DNA from: a virus
Length of the DNA: 45,387 nucleotides
Direction: 5' to 3' (one strand)
IMG/VR virus record: IMGVR_UViG_3300031576_000096
Location: 1-45,387 of that record
The notes below the pieces were generated by a model. The model was not told where the DNA came from. It worked only from the letters and a program-made list of their open reading frames with translations, and searched no databases. Positions 24,851 to 32,970 of this stretch are shown piece by piece (positions within the stretch are counted from its first letter, which is position 1; each line of letters begins with the position of its first letter). Made by a program: the position numbers and the translations under genes.

Positions 24851-25612
24851 TTACTTATGCCCCAAAACTCTTTTTCTAGTTTCTCTGTCCATCTTAGAGA
24901 TCAATTGAGTCTTAATTAACAAAGCCTCATCACCGTCAATATCACCTTTTTCAAGTCTTTTTAACAAAGTATCTACTTCAGATTGCTTAAGACCTACTGC
25001 AACTTGCTCATTAATAAATGATGGAGATTTGACTTTCTTAGGAACAACTGAAGCTTTCTTCTGTAACTTCTCAATCTCTTCTTCAGTCTCTTCCATAGCT
25101 TCTTCCAATGCTTCTTCAGCTTCTTCAGGATCTTCGAATTTAAATACATTTTTCATTACATTATTAACATTCTTATGAATGGCCTCCCAATCAGAATCAG
25201 TGAATTCAGTTCTTTTATCAGCTTGTACTCTGAGAGCTTGCATTTCTGCGTATTGAGTAGCTAAAGCATTGAATACTGTATCTACCCCTTCATTCCACTC
25301 AACTTCATTCTTTTCAGCTAATTTCTTATTATAATCAGTAAGTGAATTAAATTCTTGTTTACCACGATCCCTGGCCGATTCGATATGCTCTTTTTCAGAT
25401 TGTCTTTTATCAGCTTTCTCTAAAAGTTCATCACCAAATTTTTCTAAATCTTTAACAGAAGGGACTCTCAATTTTTCCTTTTCTGCTTTTAATTCAGGAG
25501 AGTCTTCTTTTTCTCCTAACCTAGCATCTATTTTATTTTCTAATGATTTTAGAACTGCATGCACGTCCTCAATAGGAACGTACTTAGGTTCATTTTTTTC
25601 TTCATTTGCCAT
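24851..25612 (-). CDS. scaffolding protein
   Basis: 253 residues, highly charged and helical throughout, with an acidic coiled coil near residues 155-185 (EEAEEALEEAMEETEEEIEK) and a basic C-terminal helix-loop-helix (KMDRETRKRVLGHK) like the capsid-binding ends of phage scaffolds. Position between portal-linked genes and the major capsid gene is standard. It should guide procapsid assembly and then leave. Confidence 0.8.
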   Translation of the reverse strand: MANEEKNEPKYVPIEDVHAVLKSLENKIDARLGEKEDSPELKAEKEKLRVPSVKDLEKFGDELLEKADKRQSEKEHIESARDRGKQEFNSLTDYNKKLAEKNEVEWNEGVDTVFNALATQYAEMQALRVQADKRTEFTDSDWEAIHKNVNNVMKNVFKFEDPEEAEEALEEAMEETEEEIEKLQKKASVVPKKVKSPSFINEQVAVGLKQSEVDTLLKRLEKGDIDGDEALLIKTQLISKMDRETRKRVLGHK

Positions 25613-25613
25613 A

Positions 25614-25946
25614 TCACTCTCTCCTCACATTATCCATTATATCACTGAACAAGTTTCTATAAATATCAGCTCTTACTACATCATATTTTGCTCTACCATC
25701 TAAATCAGCTGTAAACAAAGGAGCAGGTATTGTAAAAGGCAGAATCTCATTTTCTAGAAACCATTTAAAATCTGGTTGAGTTATAAGTCTCTGTAATATA
25801 GCTCGTTTCTTTTCCTCGTAGTCAGCTTTTAAAGCTTTTTGAGCTATTTGCCTTTTCTTAGCAGCTATAGCTCTGTCAGTAGCAGCTTGTTGGAATTGTG
25901 AATCTCCTATGTTAGTTAGAAAATCTATTGCTTCTTGTGCTTCCAT
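25614..25946 (-). CDS. hypothetical head-assembly protein, about 110 aa
   Basis: I start at ATG 25946 (MEAQEAIDFLTNIGDSQFQQ); the frame is open to 26012, but that would overlap the portal end and adds an unlike, histidine-rich leader. Helical first half with AAKKRQIAQKALKADYEEKK, then a mixed part. ATG 25946 has no clear ribosome-binding site and lies 7 bases after a TATAAT-like run. It is placed between portal and scaffold. Function unknown. Confidence 0.6.
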   Translation of the reverse strand: MEAQEAIDFLTNIGDSQFQQAATDRAIAAKKRQIAQKALKADYEEKKRAILQRLITQPDFKWFLENEILPFTIPAPLFTADLDGRAKYDVVRADIYRNLFSDIMDNVRRE

Positions 25947-25959
25947 ATATATTATTATA

Positions 25960-28002
25960 TTAAACTTGTGGAGGTTGTGCCGCTGCTTGTGGAAGTTGGG
26001 TATTAGGTGCAACGGCTTGGCCTCCTGCAGCAGCTATTACAGCCGCTGGATTTTCTTGTAAAATTTGAGGCATAGATTTAAATAACTTACTTATTGGTAA
26101 ATTGTACACCTTATCTAGTAATCTTAGTATCTCGTTACCATCCATAGGTTTACCAGTTCTTTGTTCAAGCATTAGAGTAGGAGCTAATTGTAATAATTCT
26201 AATAAATCTTCTTTTAATTCCCTTTTAGTAGCTTCTGCTGTATTACCTTCAATTATGATATTAGACTCAGTGAATTTAGTTATTATTAATGAGTATATAA
26301 AAGCTGGGTTAAGTATACTTTGTAATTCCGTAGCTTTTTCTGGATCTATTCGGTATAAGTCCTTCATCTTATTATCAATCTTCTCTTCAATTTTTGAATA
26401 TATTAAAAAGTTTCTAAACATCCTTGAATTAGCTCTAATATATTGCCACTTCTTTAATTCATCCATCTTAGTTCCATTTTTCTTCTCTTCTTCACCCATA
26501 TCAAATAGTAAATTCTCTACTTCTGCTTCAATATAAGTTTGTGATAACAGTGTATGTTTAAAAACAAAAGGTTGCATTAAATTATCATTTTGATGTTCAA
26601 TTATATAATCAATAGGAACATCTCCAGCTTGTTTCTCTTGTTCTACTTCACCCAATGTTTTTCTAACTGTAGAAGTTCTTTGACCAAGATTTATTTCTGT
26701 TATACCACTACCCTTTTGTACTTGCTGCTCAATAAAGCCCATTAATGCTATATAAGCATTTAGATCAGATTTAATATCCATCTGCTCTACATCATCTTTT
26801 GTTCTAATAGACCAGATCGCCCTTGGATACCAGTTAAAGCTATCAGCTGTCATTGTACCATCATCAATTACTTTTAATGGTGGGAAAGTAGCTACTAATA
26901 GTGCCTGCATAGCTGTTGATGTAGCTAAGTTTGCCATAGCCTGATATGGTAAATTTTGTAATATCTTTGATTGGTAATAAACGGTTCCAGCTGGTGTTGG
27001 TCCAAAGGTTGCAAATAATATTGGATTTTGTTCTCTTGAATCCAACTCTATAGCTCTTAATATTGTGCATATTTTATCTTTATCCTCACTTTGACCTTCT
27101 GCAATAGTAACTAAAATATTTTTAAAATGTAATTTCGGATTCTCCCTTGATACCCAATAAGGTATAAATAATGTACTTAAATTGATCATACCATAATCAG
27201 CTATTTCAGTATTTTCTAAATAAGTAGTTTCCTGTGAATGGTATGAGATTCCTGTTGAAGCCAAATCCATAGACATTTTTAGTTCATCTGTAATCTCCTT
27301 ATCTAGACTAGGATTGTCTAAAAGATCAGTTATAGGTACTTGATAATTAATCATCAATTTAGACCTATTAATATCCTCTTTCGCTGAGTGGATAGCCATA
27401 TCCCTAACATTTATAACATGGGCATCAACTAAGCCTAAATCTTCTGAATACTCTAAATACATACATGTGTTACCAAATATAACAGATTGTAATTGGGCTT
27501 TTGTTATCTTACTTGGAGCTTTTATCCTGTTGTAAGTAGCCATTAGATAATCTTTCCAAGAGGCTTCTAGTACTGGGACTAATTCTGGGTAGTTAGCTGA
27601 TAATTTTTCATGCCAATCAAACTTAACACTAAAGAATTCTCGATTTCTAGGTATTGTAGAACGTCTTAAATGGCCTGTCCAGCCTTGAGCTTGTCTAGAA
27701 GATAAAGGTAAGTAAAACTTCATTTCAACATCTGTAGTATCAGTAGACTCTGCTATTATCTGATCTACATTAACTGGACTTGTTATATCTGTTTCAATAC
27801 TTCCGGCATTACCAGAAGTTGTTGCTAATTTACTTAAATTAATAAATCTCTGAAGCACAGCAGCTTCTGCTTTTTCCCAATCTCTATGCAATTGTGCTTT
27901 TTCCATAAAAGAAGTTGTTTTTAAATGCAAAAGAAACTTCTTAAATTCATCAATAGATTCAGGATTATTTTTTTCTATTTCTAATATATCTAAATTCTTC
28001 AT
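25960..28002 (-). CDS. portal protein (head-tail connector)
   Basis: 680 residues, the right size for a podovirus portal. Helix-rich clip and wing regions with WTGHLRRSTIPRNREFFSV, IFGNTCMYLEYSEDLG (a 'G.....' wing strand), NINLGQRTSTVRKTLGEVEQ-like C-terminal part, and an Ala/Pro/Gln-rich tail (NTQLPQAAAQPPQV). It lies directly after the terminase nuclease half and before the scaffold, the standard order. It forms the dodecameric DNA channel at the capsid vertex. Confidence 0.82.
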   Translation of the reverse strand: MKNLDILEIEKNNPESIDEFKKFLLHLKTTSFMEKAQLHRDWEKAEAAVLQRFINLSKLATTSGNAGSIETDITSPVNVDQIIAESTDTTDVEMKFYLPLSSRQAQGWTGHLRRSTIPRNREFFSVKFDWHEKLSANYPELVPVLEASWKDYLMATYNRIKAPSKITKAQLQSVIFGNTCMYLEYSEDLGLVDAHVINVRDMAIHSAKEDINRSKLMINYQVPITDLLDNPSLDKEITDELKMSMDLASTGISYHSQETTYLENTEIADYGMINLSTLFIPYWVSRENPKLHFKNILVTIAEGQSEDKDKICTILRAIELDSREQNPILFATFGPTPAGTVYYQSKILQNLPYQAMANLATSTAMQALLVATFPPLKVIDDGTMTADSFNWYPRAIWSIRTKDDVEQMDIKSDLNAYIALMGFIEQQVQKGSGITEINLGQRTSTVRKTLGEVEQEKQAGDVPIDYIIEHQNDNLMQPFVFKHTLLSQTYIEAEVENLLFDMGEEEKKNGTKMDELKKWQYIRANSRMFRNFLIYSKIEEKIDNKMKDLYRIDPEKATELQSILNPAFIYSLIITKFTESNIIIEGNTAEATKRELKEDLLELLQLAPTLMLEQRTGKPMDGNEILRLLDKVYNLPISKLFKSMPQILQENPAAVIAAAGGQAVAPNTQLPQAAAQPPQV

Positions 28003-28020
28003 ACTATCTTATATTATATG

Positions 28021-28971
28021 TTACATTGGTATGTGAACGCCTCCCTTTCGTCCTTTAACCCTTTTCTCATTAATACCGTCAAATTTATAGAAAAACATAT
28101 ATAAAGGTCTAACTGCATCAGATACGTGATCATTCCAATTATCTTTAATAAAACCTGATGTTATCACTGGTTGACCGTCTATCGTCACCTCTCTTCTTCG
28201 ATAACCACCACCAAACATTTCTAACAAATCTCTATCATCTGGATTGATAGTTGTCAATGGCAGACCCTTAATTACTGATCTTCCTAATATCCTGTTTATT
28301 AAATCAACGCCATCACCGATATGATGATACTTATAAAAAGGTACAAATCCTTTTGATCTCATTAATTCAAATGGACTAGCCATTCCAGCTTTTGTAATAC
28401 CAGAACCACCTGCTTGTAATCCTTCTTGAGTCATTGCCCATTTAATTTTTGAATGTGGAAATGTCCTTTGTGTATACTGGTATACTGCATCTAAGAAGAC
28501 ATCTAAATCTTGATCCCTTCCTCTTACCGTATGATGGAGATGGAGGAATGTGTGACCTTGTTTATCCTCTGCTTGAGCAATAATAGCACATGGATGATGA
28601 AAACCAAAATCAATAGAGATATACACAGTAGAACCAACAATATAACCAGGATAATGTTTAGTATGGAAATCAGGATCGAAATTAAAGTAAGCAGCAAGTT
28701 TTTGAGTAGAAGCATAAGGATTATTCTCCATTTCTTCTTGCCATATAGGATTATCTTTTCCTCCCATTGTTTCAGCAAGCCAATCAAAATATTGTGGTAC
28801 GGAAGCTATAGGATGTAGCTTTTGTCTACGTCTTTCTTCATTAACAACATTCAAATCTATACTTTCTTCTGTTTGTGCTCTATAATTTAAAGTTAAACAT
28901 GAATACCCATCAGAATTCTTGTGTAAATACATTCCTTCTATTATTTTCGTTTTCGGTGGGTCTTTTCTCAT
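28021..28971 (-). CDS. terL: large terminase, C-terminal nuclease half
   Basis: 316 residues. Residues 1-110 match the TerL region after the ATPase core (PIWQEEMENNPYAS is like the usual Q-E clamp). Then an RNase H-like nuclease starts at VYISIDFGFHH (catalytic D121) and ends with NDHVSDAVRPLYMFF, the last metal-binding Asp. There is no Walker A or B here; these are in the ATPase half at 32205-32867. The two halves sum to 536 residues, a normal full-length TerL. Starts with TAATG coupling to the 97-residue gene. The split is the main oddity of the virion region. Confidence 0.85.
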   Translation of the reverse strand: MRKDPPKTKIIEGMYLHKNSDGYSCLTLNYRAQTEESIDLNVVNEERRRQKLHPIASVPQYFDWLAETMGGKDNPIWQEEMENNPYASTQKLAAYFNFDPDFHTKHYPGYIVGSTVYISIDFGFHHPCAIIAQAEDKQGHTFLHLHHTVRGRDQDLDVFLDAVYQYTQRTFPHSKIKWAMTQEGLQAGGSGITKAGMASPFELMRSKGFVPFYKYHHIGDGVDLINRILGRSVIKGLPLTTINPDDRDLLEMFGGGYRRREVTIDGQPVITSGFIKDNWNDHVSDAVRPLYMFFYKFDGINEKRVKGRKGGVHIPM

Positions 28972-29264
28972 TAAGTACTCTCATCTAGTAATTCTAACAT
29001 TTCTTTAGGGGACATTAAATTTTTACTAGTTTTCTTTCGTAATCTTTCAAGTTCTCTACTAGGACCTGTCAACAACTTGGGTTTAAATTTTTTTGGTTCA
29101 AAGAGTTCTGGTTCAAATAACTTATTTCTGAATTCTGAAATTGACGCTTCTATAGGGCGACCTGTTTGTATGGCGTACTTTTGAGCTAATTTTCTACGTA
29201 ATTCATCCTTCTCTTCAAAAGAAATATTCGGATCTCTTAGTCTTCTTATAAATGGATCAGGCAC
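28971..29264 (-). CDS. hypothetical charged protein, 97 aa
   Basis: Highly charged, with a helical start (SFEEKDELRRKLAQKYAI), a proline/lysine linker with repeated ELFEP/KKFKP steps, and a helical end (SRELERLRKKTSKNLMSPKE). It directly precedes and is coupled to the terminase nuclease half (shared TAATG). Possibly a terminase or head accessory; no recognised domain. Confidence 0.65.
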   Translation of the reverse strand: MPDPFIRRLRDPNISFEEKDELRRKLAQKYAIQTGRPIEASISEFRNKLFEPELFEPKKFKPKLLTGPSRELERLRKKTSKNLMSPKEMLELLDEST

Positions 29265-29272
29265 ACTTCCTC

Positions 29273-29617
29273 CTATACCTTATCTATAATAATCCAGGCA
29301 ACATTACCATCAGCACCTGCATTAGAACTTGTAATAACAAATGAAACCCCATTAGTAATAGTTGAAATTCGTAAAAAGCCAAATGCGGAACCACCAGGCT
29401 GCTCAGTTAAAAATACTCTACTATTTGTATTTACAGCTGTAGTAGTTACAGTAACAGTTCCAGCTGATAATGTGGAAACTCCAAAAGAAGAATTTACACC
29501 TTCTACAAATTTTAATTTCTTACCCAATACTAGAAATCTAACATCTTCAATTATATTTCTGAAAGCATATGCCATATCTTTTATATCTAATATAGATTGT
29601 CTAACCATTAGTTTCAT
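29273..29617 (-). CDS. decoration-like beta protein, 114 aa
   Basis: N-terminal amphipathic helix (ILDIKDMAYAFRNIIEDV), then a small beta-sandwich: GTVTVTTTAVNTNSRVFLTE, GFLRISTITNGVSFVITSSN and VAWIIID. This strand pattern is widespread as an appendage domain at the ends of phage fibres or as a free virion protein. It overlaps the next gene by 17 bases. Probable virion surface protein. Confidence 0.66.
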   Translation of the reverse strand: MKLMVRQSILDIKDMAYAFRNIIEDVRFLVLGKKLKFVEGVNSSFGVSTLSAGTVTVTTTAVNTNSRVFLTEQPGGSAFGFLRISTITNGVSFVITSSNAGADGNVAWIIIDKV

Positions 29618-30125
29618 CCTTAATCACCATAGGTAGCTTATCAGTATCCATAGCTTGTCTTATAGCTTTAATTAAATCTCCAGCATTAGTAGATGCTATT
29701 ATACCTTTTGCATCACCTTTTTGAAACATTCCAATCAAAGCTGCAGAATCCTTTGTAGGCAACATACTTGCAATTTGTCCTAACATACGTGCATACTCTC
29801 TATGAGAATATCTATCACCGGCTTCGTATGATTCATACATACCTTTAATAAGGTGATTTAGCACATCTGCTCTTAAAGAATCTGTGGCATTTTTATCACT
29901 ATCTACTATTGCATAACACATGGCTAAATCTACTAACCTACCTGCATAATCTACTCCTGTATGCAATTGCTCTGCCACTTCTTTAGTAATATCTTCCCAA
30001 TTATCCTTAGTATTATCTTTATATTTTTTTAAAACTTTTAAAATTATCTCATGGCCAACTTGATTTTGCTCTCTTGCAACTAAAGCTTCTAATTTCTTAT
30101 CTTTGTATTTAACAACCTTTGCCAT
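29601..30125 (-). CDS. hypothetical helical protein, candidate small terminase, 174 aa
   Basis: All-helical. A possible helix-turn-helix lies near residues 43-70 (WEDITKEVAEQLHTGVDYAG), followed by an oligomerisation-like middle and C-terminal helices (NAGDLIKAIRQAMDT). No TerS is recognised elsewhere, and this is the only leftward gene near the terminase halves with both a possible DNA-binding helix pair and a helical core. The assignment is by elimination and stays weak. Coupled by an overlapping start to the 91-residue gene. Confidence 0.6.
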   Translation of the reverse strand: MAKVVKYKDKKLEALVAREQNQVGHEIILKVLKKYKDNTKDNWEDITKEVAEQLHTGVDYAGRLVDLAMCYAIVDSDKNATDSLRADVLNHLIKGMYESYEAGDRYSHREYARMLGQIASMLPTKDSAALIGMFQKGDAKGIIASTNAGDLIKAIRQAMDTDKLPMVIKDETNG

Positions 30126-30400
30126 TATTGTTGAAAATCTTTCTTTCTTTTTTGAAGAGTTGATTCAATCATATCTAATAATGCAAATAATTTATGGCTA
30201 GGTATTAAATCAAAATCTTTTTCCATTTCATTTTTCAAAATATCAGATTCTAAATCAAGGGAATCTGTTCCTGAAAACTTTCTAGGATCCCTTATTCTAT
30301 TTTTTAAACCGGATATTCTTTCTAGTGGGGAAAATAACCTGTCAAATTCATAAGATTCTTGAGTACCCTCTTCTCCACTTATTATTAAATTTATTGGCAT
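30125..30400 (-). CDS. hypothetical protein, 91 aa
   Basis: Starts with MPINLIISGEEGTQESYEF, then charged helical segments ending KLFALLDMIESTLQKRKKDF. GGAGG site before ATG 30400. The end shares a base with the next start. No known family; carried within the cassette that separates the two terminase halves. Confidence 0.62.
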   Translation of the reverse strand: MPINLIISGEEGTQESYEFDRLFSPLERISGLKNRIRDPRKFSGTDSLDLESDILKNEMEKDFDLIPSHKLFALLDMIESTLQKRKKDFQQ

Positions 30401-30408
30401 CCAACCTC

Positions 30409-30816
30409 CTATTCTGTTACTGCTACATCATATGCCATTCTTACTTTTCCAGTAAAGTTAAATGTTCCAGTTAATGTAGAAACAATTCTAATAAATCTAC
30501 CTGGTATTGTTCTAATAGCACCTGATATAGATTCACCATTATTCAATGTAGACTCAGAGATATAAGTAGGTGGTACTACAGCATTGTTAATAGCTGCAAA
30601 AACATGTATTCTTTCCCAATAAGCTGCAATTGCATGTAAAGTACTATCAACATTAGTAGTTTGTATTTCTACTACATGATTTCCAGCACCTGCTGATACA
30701 GCTGTAATTTCCTGTGAGAAAATAGGATTTCTTCTACCTTCCATTGAAATTGCTTCACCTATAAAGGTTGTAGCTTGAGCTGAAAACTCTTTCAGTACGG
30801 TAGTTCTATCGGACAT
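30409..30816 (-). CDS. decoration-like beta protein, 135 aa
   Basis: Strand-rich: NHVVEIQTTNVDSTLHAIAA, GESISGAIRTIPGRFIRIVS, TFNFTGKVRMAYDV. The strand pattern is like a jelly-roll or sandwich decoration protein. Good AAGGAG site before ATG 30816. No motif names a specific family. Confidence 0.63.
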   Translation of the reverse strand: MSDRTTVLKEFSAQATTFIGEAISMEGRRNPIFSQEITAVSAGAGNHVVEIQTTNVDSTLHAIAAYWERIHVFAAINNAVVPPTYISESTLNNGESISGAIRTIPGRFIRIVSTLTGTFNFTGKVRMAYDVAVTE

Positions 30817-30826
30817 TATTAACTCC

Positions 30827-31051
30827 TTATGTTAGAGTTAATGTATCATCAACTCTACCTGTAGCTGTTAGTGCATTACTTACATGTACTTTTACAGCTT
30901 CTACTGTACCATCTGCTGTAGCAATTTGGCATTGTAATATGATGTGATCTGGAGAAGCCTTAGCTGCATTAAGACCTGCAGTATCATCTCCTCCAATTAA
31001 TCCTATTACATTAACCTTAGTTGGTGCTAGTTTATTAGTTGTTGCGGCCAT
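30827..31051 (-). CDS. hypothetical beta-rich protein, 74 aa
   Basis: Ala/Thr-rich with strands NVIGLIGGDD, HIILQCQIATADGTVEAVKV and a final TGRVDDTLTLT. AGGAG site upstream. Probably a small virion protein in the same cassette; no recognised family. Confidence 0.62.
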   Translation of the reverse strand: MAATTNKLAPTKVNVIGLIGGDDTAGLNAAKASPDHIILQCQIATADGTVEAVKVHVSNALTATGRVDDTLTLT

Positions 31052-31079
31052 TAAATTCTCCTATATCTATTATATTAGA

Positions 31080-31565
31080 CTATGATGCACTTCTTTCTGC
31101 ACAATAAATTGACATAGAAATTACTCCAGTGTCAAGACTATCTGTGATAGAAGCTGTTATATATGCACCTGCACCAACATCTAAAAAATTTATATTTAAA
31201 TCTGAAGTATTGGCTATACCATTACCATTTACAGTATTTATTTCTGTAGTAACTGTCGTACTTGCTGCACCACCTGTTGATGTGCCTTCATTCCAAACTG
31301 ACAATACTAAAGACGATCCACCTGAAGCTGTTGATACAGCTGTGGTTTCTCTGTAAACTGCTTTTGTTATTGTGTAGTTATTTTGTAATGGAACTACTAC
31401 AGCTGACGGTGTTGATAGAATTGGACCCTCTGACAAATCTGCTGCAGGAAAGCTCATTAGTAACTTTTCATTACCTTGTGCACAAAGCATATCTTCTCTA
31501 GCAGTAGATGTTCCACCAGTTATAGATTTTCTGTGTTCTCCGATTCTTACATTTAATATAAACAT
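31080..31565 (-). CDS. hypothetical beta-rich virion protein, 161 aa
   Basis: Begins MFILNVRIGEHRKSITGG; the first 12 bases of the gene equal those of the gene at 23448. The rest is Thr/Ser/Ala-rich beta sequence (SSLVLSVWNEGTSTGGAAST, GAGAYITASITDSLDTGVIS), like a fibre-knob or decoration domain. Translationally coupled to the 58-residue gene upstream (TAATG). Confidence 0.63.
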   Translation of the reverse strand: MFILNVRIGEHRKSITGGTSTAREDMLCAQGNEKLLMSFPAADLSEGPILSTPSAVVVPLQNNYTITKAVYRETTAVSTASGGSSLVLSVWNEGTSTGGAASTTVTTEINTVNGNGIANTSDLNINFLDVGAGAYITASITDSLDTGVISMSIYCAERSAS

Positions 31566-31741
31566 TAGTAACTTCTCCTTGATTTAGAGCGGACTACCGC
31601 TTCTACTATTTTAGCTCTTTTTGCCTTAGAATATTTAGATAAACTTATATTACCTATTTTTCCTGTACTTTTAGCTGAAGAAAAAAGTTCCTTTCGGTTC
31701 TTTTGCATTGTCTTTTTAGACTTTCCTGCTAATAGAGGCAT
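31565..31741 (-). CDS. small basic protein, 58 aa
   Basis: Starts MPLLAGKSKKTMQKNRKELF and is rich in Lys, Arg and Ser, ending in RSKSRRSY. Phages often carry a short 'MP...GKS..T...N' basic protein near terminase or head genes, of unknown role; this resembles a divergent member. ATG 31741 lies 8 bases after TATACT on the leftward strand, and no Shine-Dalgarno is clear. Confidence 0.6.
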   Translation of the reverse strand: MPLLAGKSKKTMQKNRKELFSSAKSTGKIGNISLSKYSKAKRAKIVEAVVRSKSRRSY

Positions 31742-31796
31742 ACACTAATAGTATATGTATCAAAATGTTAATATAATAGAAAAGTGAAAGGTTTAT
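31742..31796. promoter_or_regulatory. divergent promoter region between small basic gene and HNH-fold gene
   Basis: 55 AT-rich bases. Leftward strand: TTAACATT, then TTGATACATATACT ahead of ATG 31741. Rightward strand: TATAAT at about 31771-31776 and GTGAAAGG before ATG 31797. The early-type spacing is not met on either strand. This is the only point where a rightward gene interrupts the leftward virion arm. Confidence 0.4.
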
Positions 31797-32273
31797 ATGG
31801 GACGAACCGGCAATCTAATCGGCAGTGAATATACTAATCCTCGTGGATTGGTGTATATAAAAGTGAAAAAAGGTAGATTGTGGAGGCAATGTTGGATACC
31901 AAAACAAAGGTTCCTAGTTCAGAATATACTAGGAAGGGATTTATTACCAGAAGAGAGAGTATTACGAGTTAGAGGCAATAAAAATCAATTTGAAATGTGG
32001 ATGTTTCAAGTTATAAACTACAATACTGGAGTAATTATTAGATTTATTGGCGATAAAGGTGAATTTTACGCTAAAGCAGTGACAAAAATATGGTCTAACC
32101 AATATGATAAGTGTCTGAAATGCCTAAAATGTCAATTCAAATACGTATCTAGAGGTCTATGTTCACGTTGCTATAGAAAAGAAATGCAATCTATTAAAAA
32201 GGAATTACTTTCTAAGCGCAGTTCTCAGACCTTCCCACATAACCATGAAATCATTGAGCCTAGGAGTACTTAA
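31797..32273 (+). CDS. HNH-fold protein with lost active site plus zinc ribbon
   Basis: The only rightward gene inside the leftward virion arm. Its first 75 residues follow HNH homing endonucleases closely: YIKVKKGR, WIPKQRFLVQNILGRDLLPE, ERVLRVRGNKNQFEMWMF. In active enzymes the last block reads roughly V-H-H-I-x-G-N-K-x-x-N; here VLRVRGNK has Leu56 and Arg57 in place of both histidines, so cleavage is unlikely. Residues about 103-126 add a zinc ribbon (CLKCLKCQF ... CSRC). Probably a DNA-binding remnant or repurposed regulator. Its end overlaps the terminase ATPase gene by 69 bases, antisense. Confidence 0.7.
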   Translation: MGRTGNLIGSEYTNPRGLVYIKVKKGRLWRQCWIPKQRFLVQNILGRDLLPEERVLRVRGNKNQFEMWMFQVINYNTGVIIRFIGDKGEFYAKAVTKIWSNQYDKCLKCLKCQFKYVSRGLCSRCYRKEMQSIKKELLSKRSSQTFPHNHEIIEPRST

Positions 32274-32867
32274 AACAACAACTTGACCTCCACCTTTTAT
32301 AGTAAATCCTAGTGATTTCCATGTATCTAATATGTAGTCAGTGGAAGAAGTCTCATCCCATATTACAAGAGAAGCAGTTTTTCCTCTTATCTGATCTGGT
32401 CCAGATGCTACACCTTTTATGAAACCACCCATCTCTTCACATTCTATAATATTAAATTTCTTAGTTAACTTTGGTAAAAAAGTTTTATATTCTTCTGGAA
32501 TATTTTCGTACATAAACCAAACTCTTTCATTTAATAAATCATTGGCTTCTTCAGATTTTCTAGAGACTACATATATACCTACATTTGGAAAGAACAATAA
32601 CTTCCATAAAGCAAAGGCACATACAATCCATGTTGCCATCATTCTTCTAGATTTATTGATTATCAATACCCTATTATCTACTATAAGTTGAACAGTTAAT
32701 TGTATGTATTCCTCTGAAATAGGCATAGGCCTTATTGCTGGAAATCCTAAATTTCCTCTAGCTTCATCTACAGTTAAAATACAATCTTTAAAGAAATAAA
32801 TAGGTTGCTGTATCCATTCTTTAATCTTTGTTATCTTGTCCTTCTCTGTCTGGTTTAATTTTGTCAT
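32205..32867 (-). CDS. terL: large terminase, N-terminal ATPase half
   Basis: 220 residues covering exactly the packaging ATPase core: Walker A-like IINKSRRMMATW (about 69-80), GPDQIRGKTAS (156-166), Walker B SLVIWDE (166-172) and coupling motif VVVLSTP (196-202). It then stops 18 residues later, where an intact TerL would run on into the nuclease. The nuclease half is 3.2 kb downstream on the same strand. AAAGG ribosome-binding site; overlaps the 49-residue gene upstream. Its 3' end is overlapped antisense by the HNH-fold gene. Confidence 0.87.
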   Translation of the reverse strand: MTKLNQTEKDKITKIKEWIQQPIYFFKDCILTVDEARGNLGFPAIRPMPISEEYIQLTVQLIVDNRVLIINKSRRMMATWIVCAFALWKLLFFPNVGIYVVSRKSEEANDLLNERVWFMYENIPEEYKTFLPKLTKKFNIIECEEMGGFIKGVASGPDQIRGKTASLVIWDETSSTDYILDTWKSLGFTIKGGGQVVVLSTPRLNDFMVMWEGLRTALRK

Positions 32868-32970
32868 TAGTAACCTTTTTTAAATTAAATGTTAGTGATC
32901 CATCCGGATGAACTATTTTATCAGCCTTAGATAAATCAAAATCAAATGAAACTACATCTTTATTCGACAT
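32821..32970 (-). CDS. hypothetical protein, 49 aa
   Basis: Starts at ATG 32970 inside the 3' end of the protease gene and overlaps the terminase start by 47 bases. Acidic start (SFDFDLSKADKIVHPDGSL), short basic strand (TFNLKKV), polar tail. Too short for assignment; the ribosome-binding site is weak, so translation may be coupled. Confidence 0.5.
   Translation of the reverse strand: MSNKDVVSFDFDLSKADKIVHPDGSLTFNLKKVTNDKIKPDREGQDNKD

Noticed and set aside
24838-24853. Hairpin AAACT-3-AGTTT at the scaffold stop codon
   Set aside because: Only 5 pairs, AT-rich and overlapping the stop codon; too weak to call a terminator.
26102-26536. 144-codon rightward frame opposite the portal gene
   Set aside because: Antisense shadow with serine/isoleucine bias and no ribosome-binding site.
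28972-32204. Intein or intron explanation for the split terminase
   Set aside because: Each half has its own start and stop, the gap is full of independent genes, and no intein splice motifs (Cys/Ser start, HN end) are at the borders.
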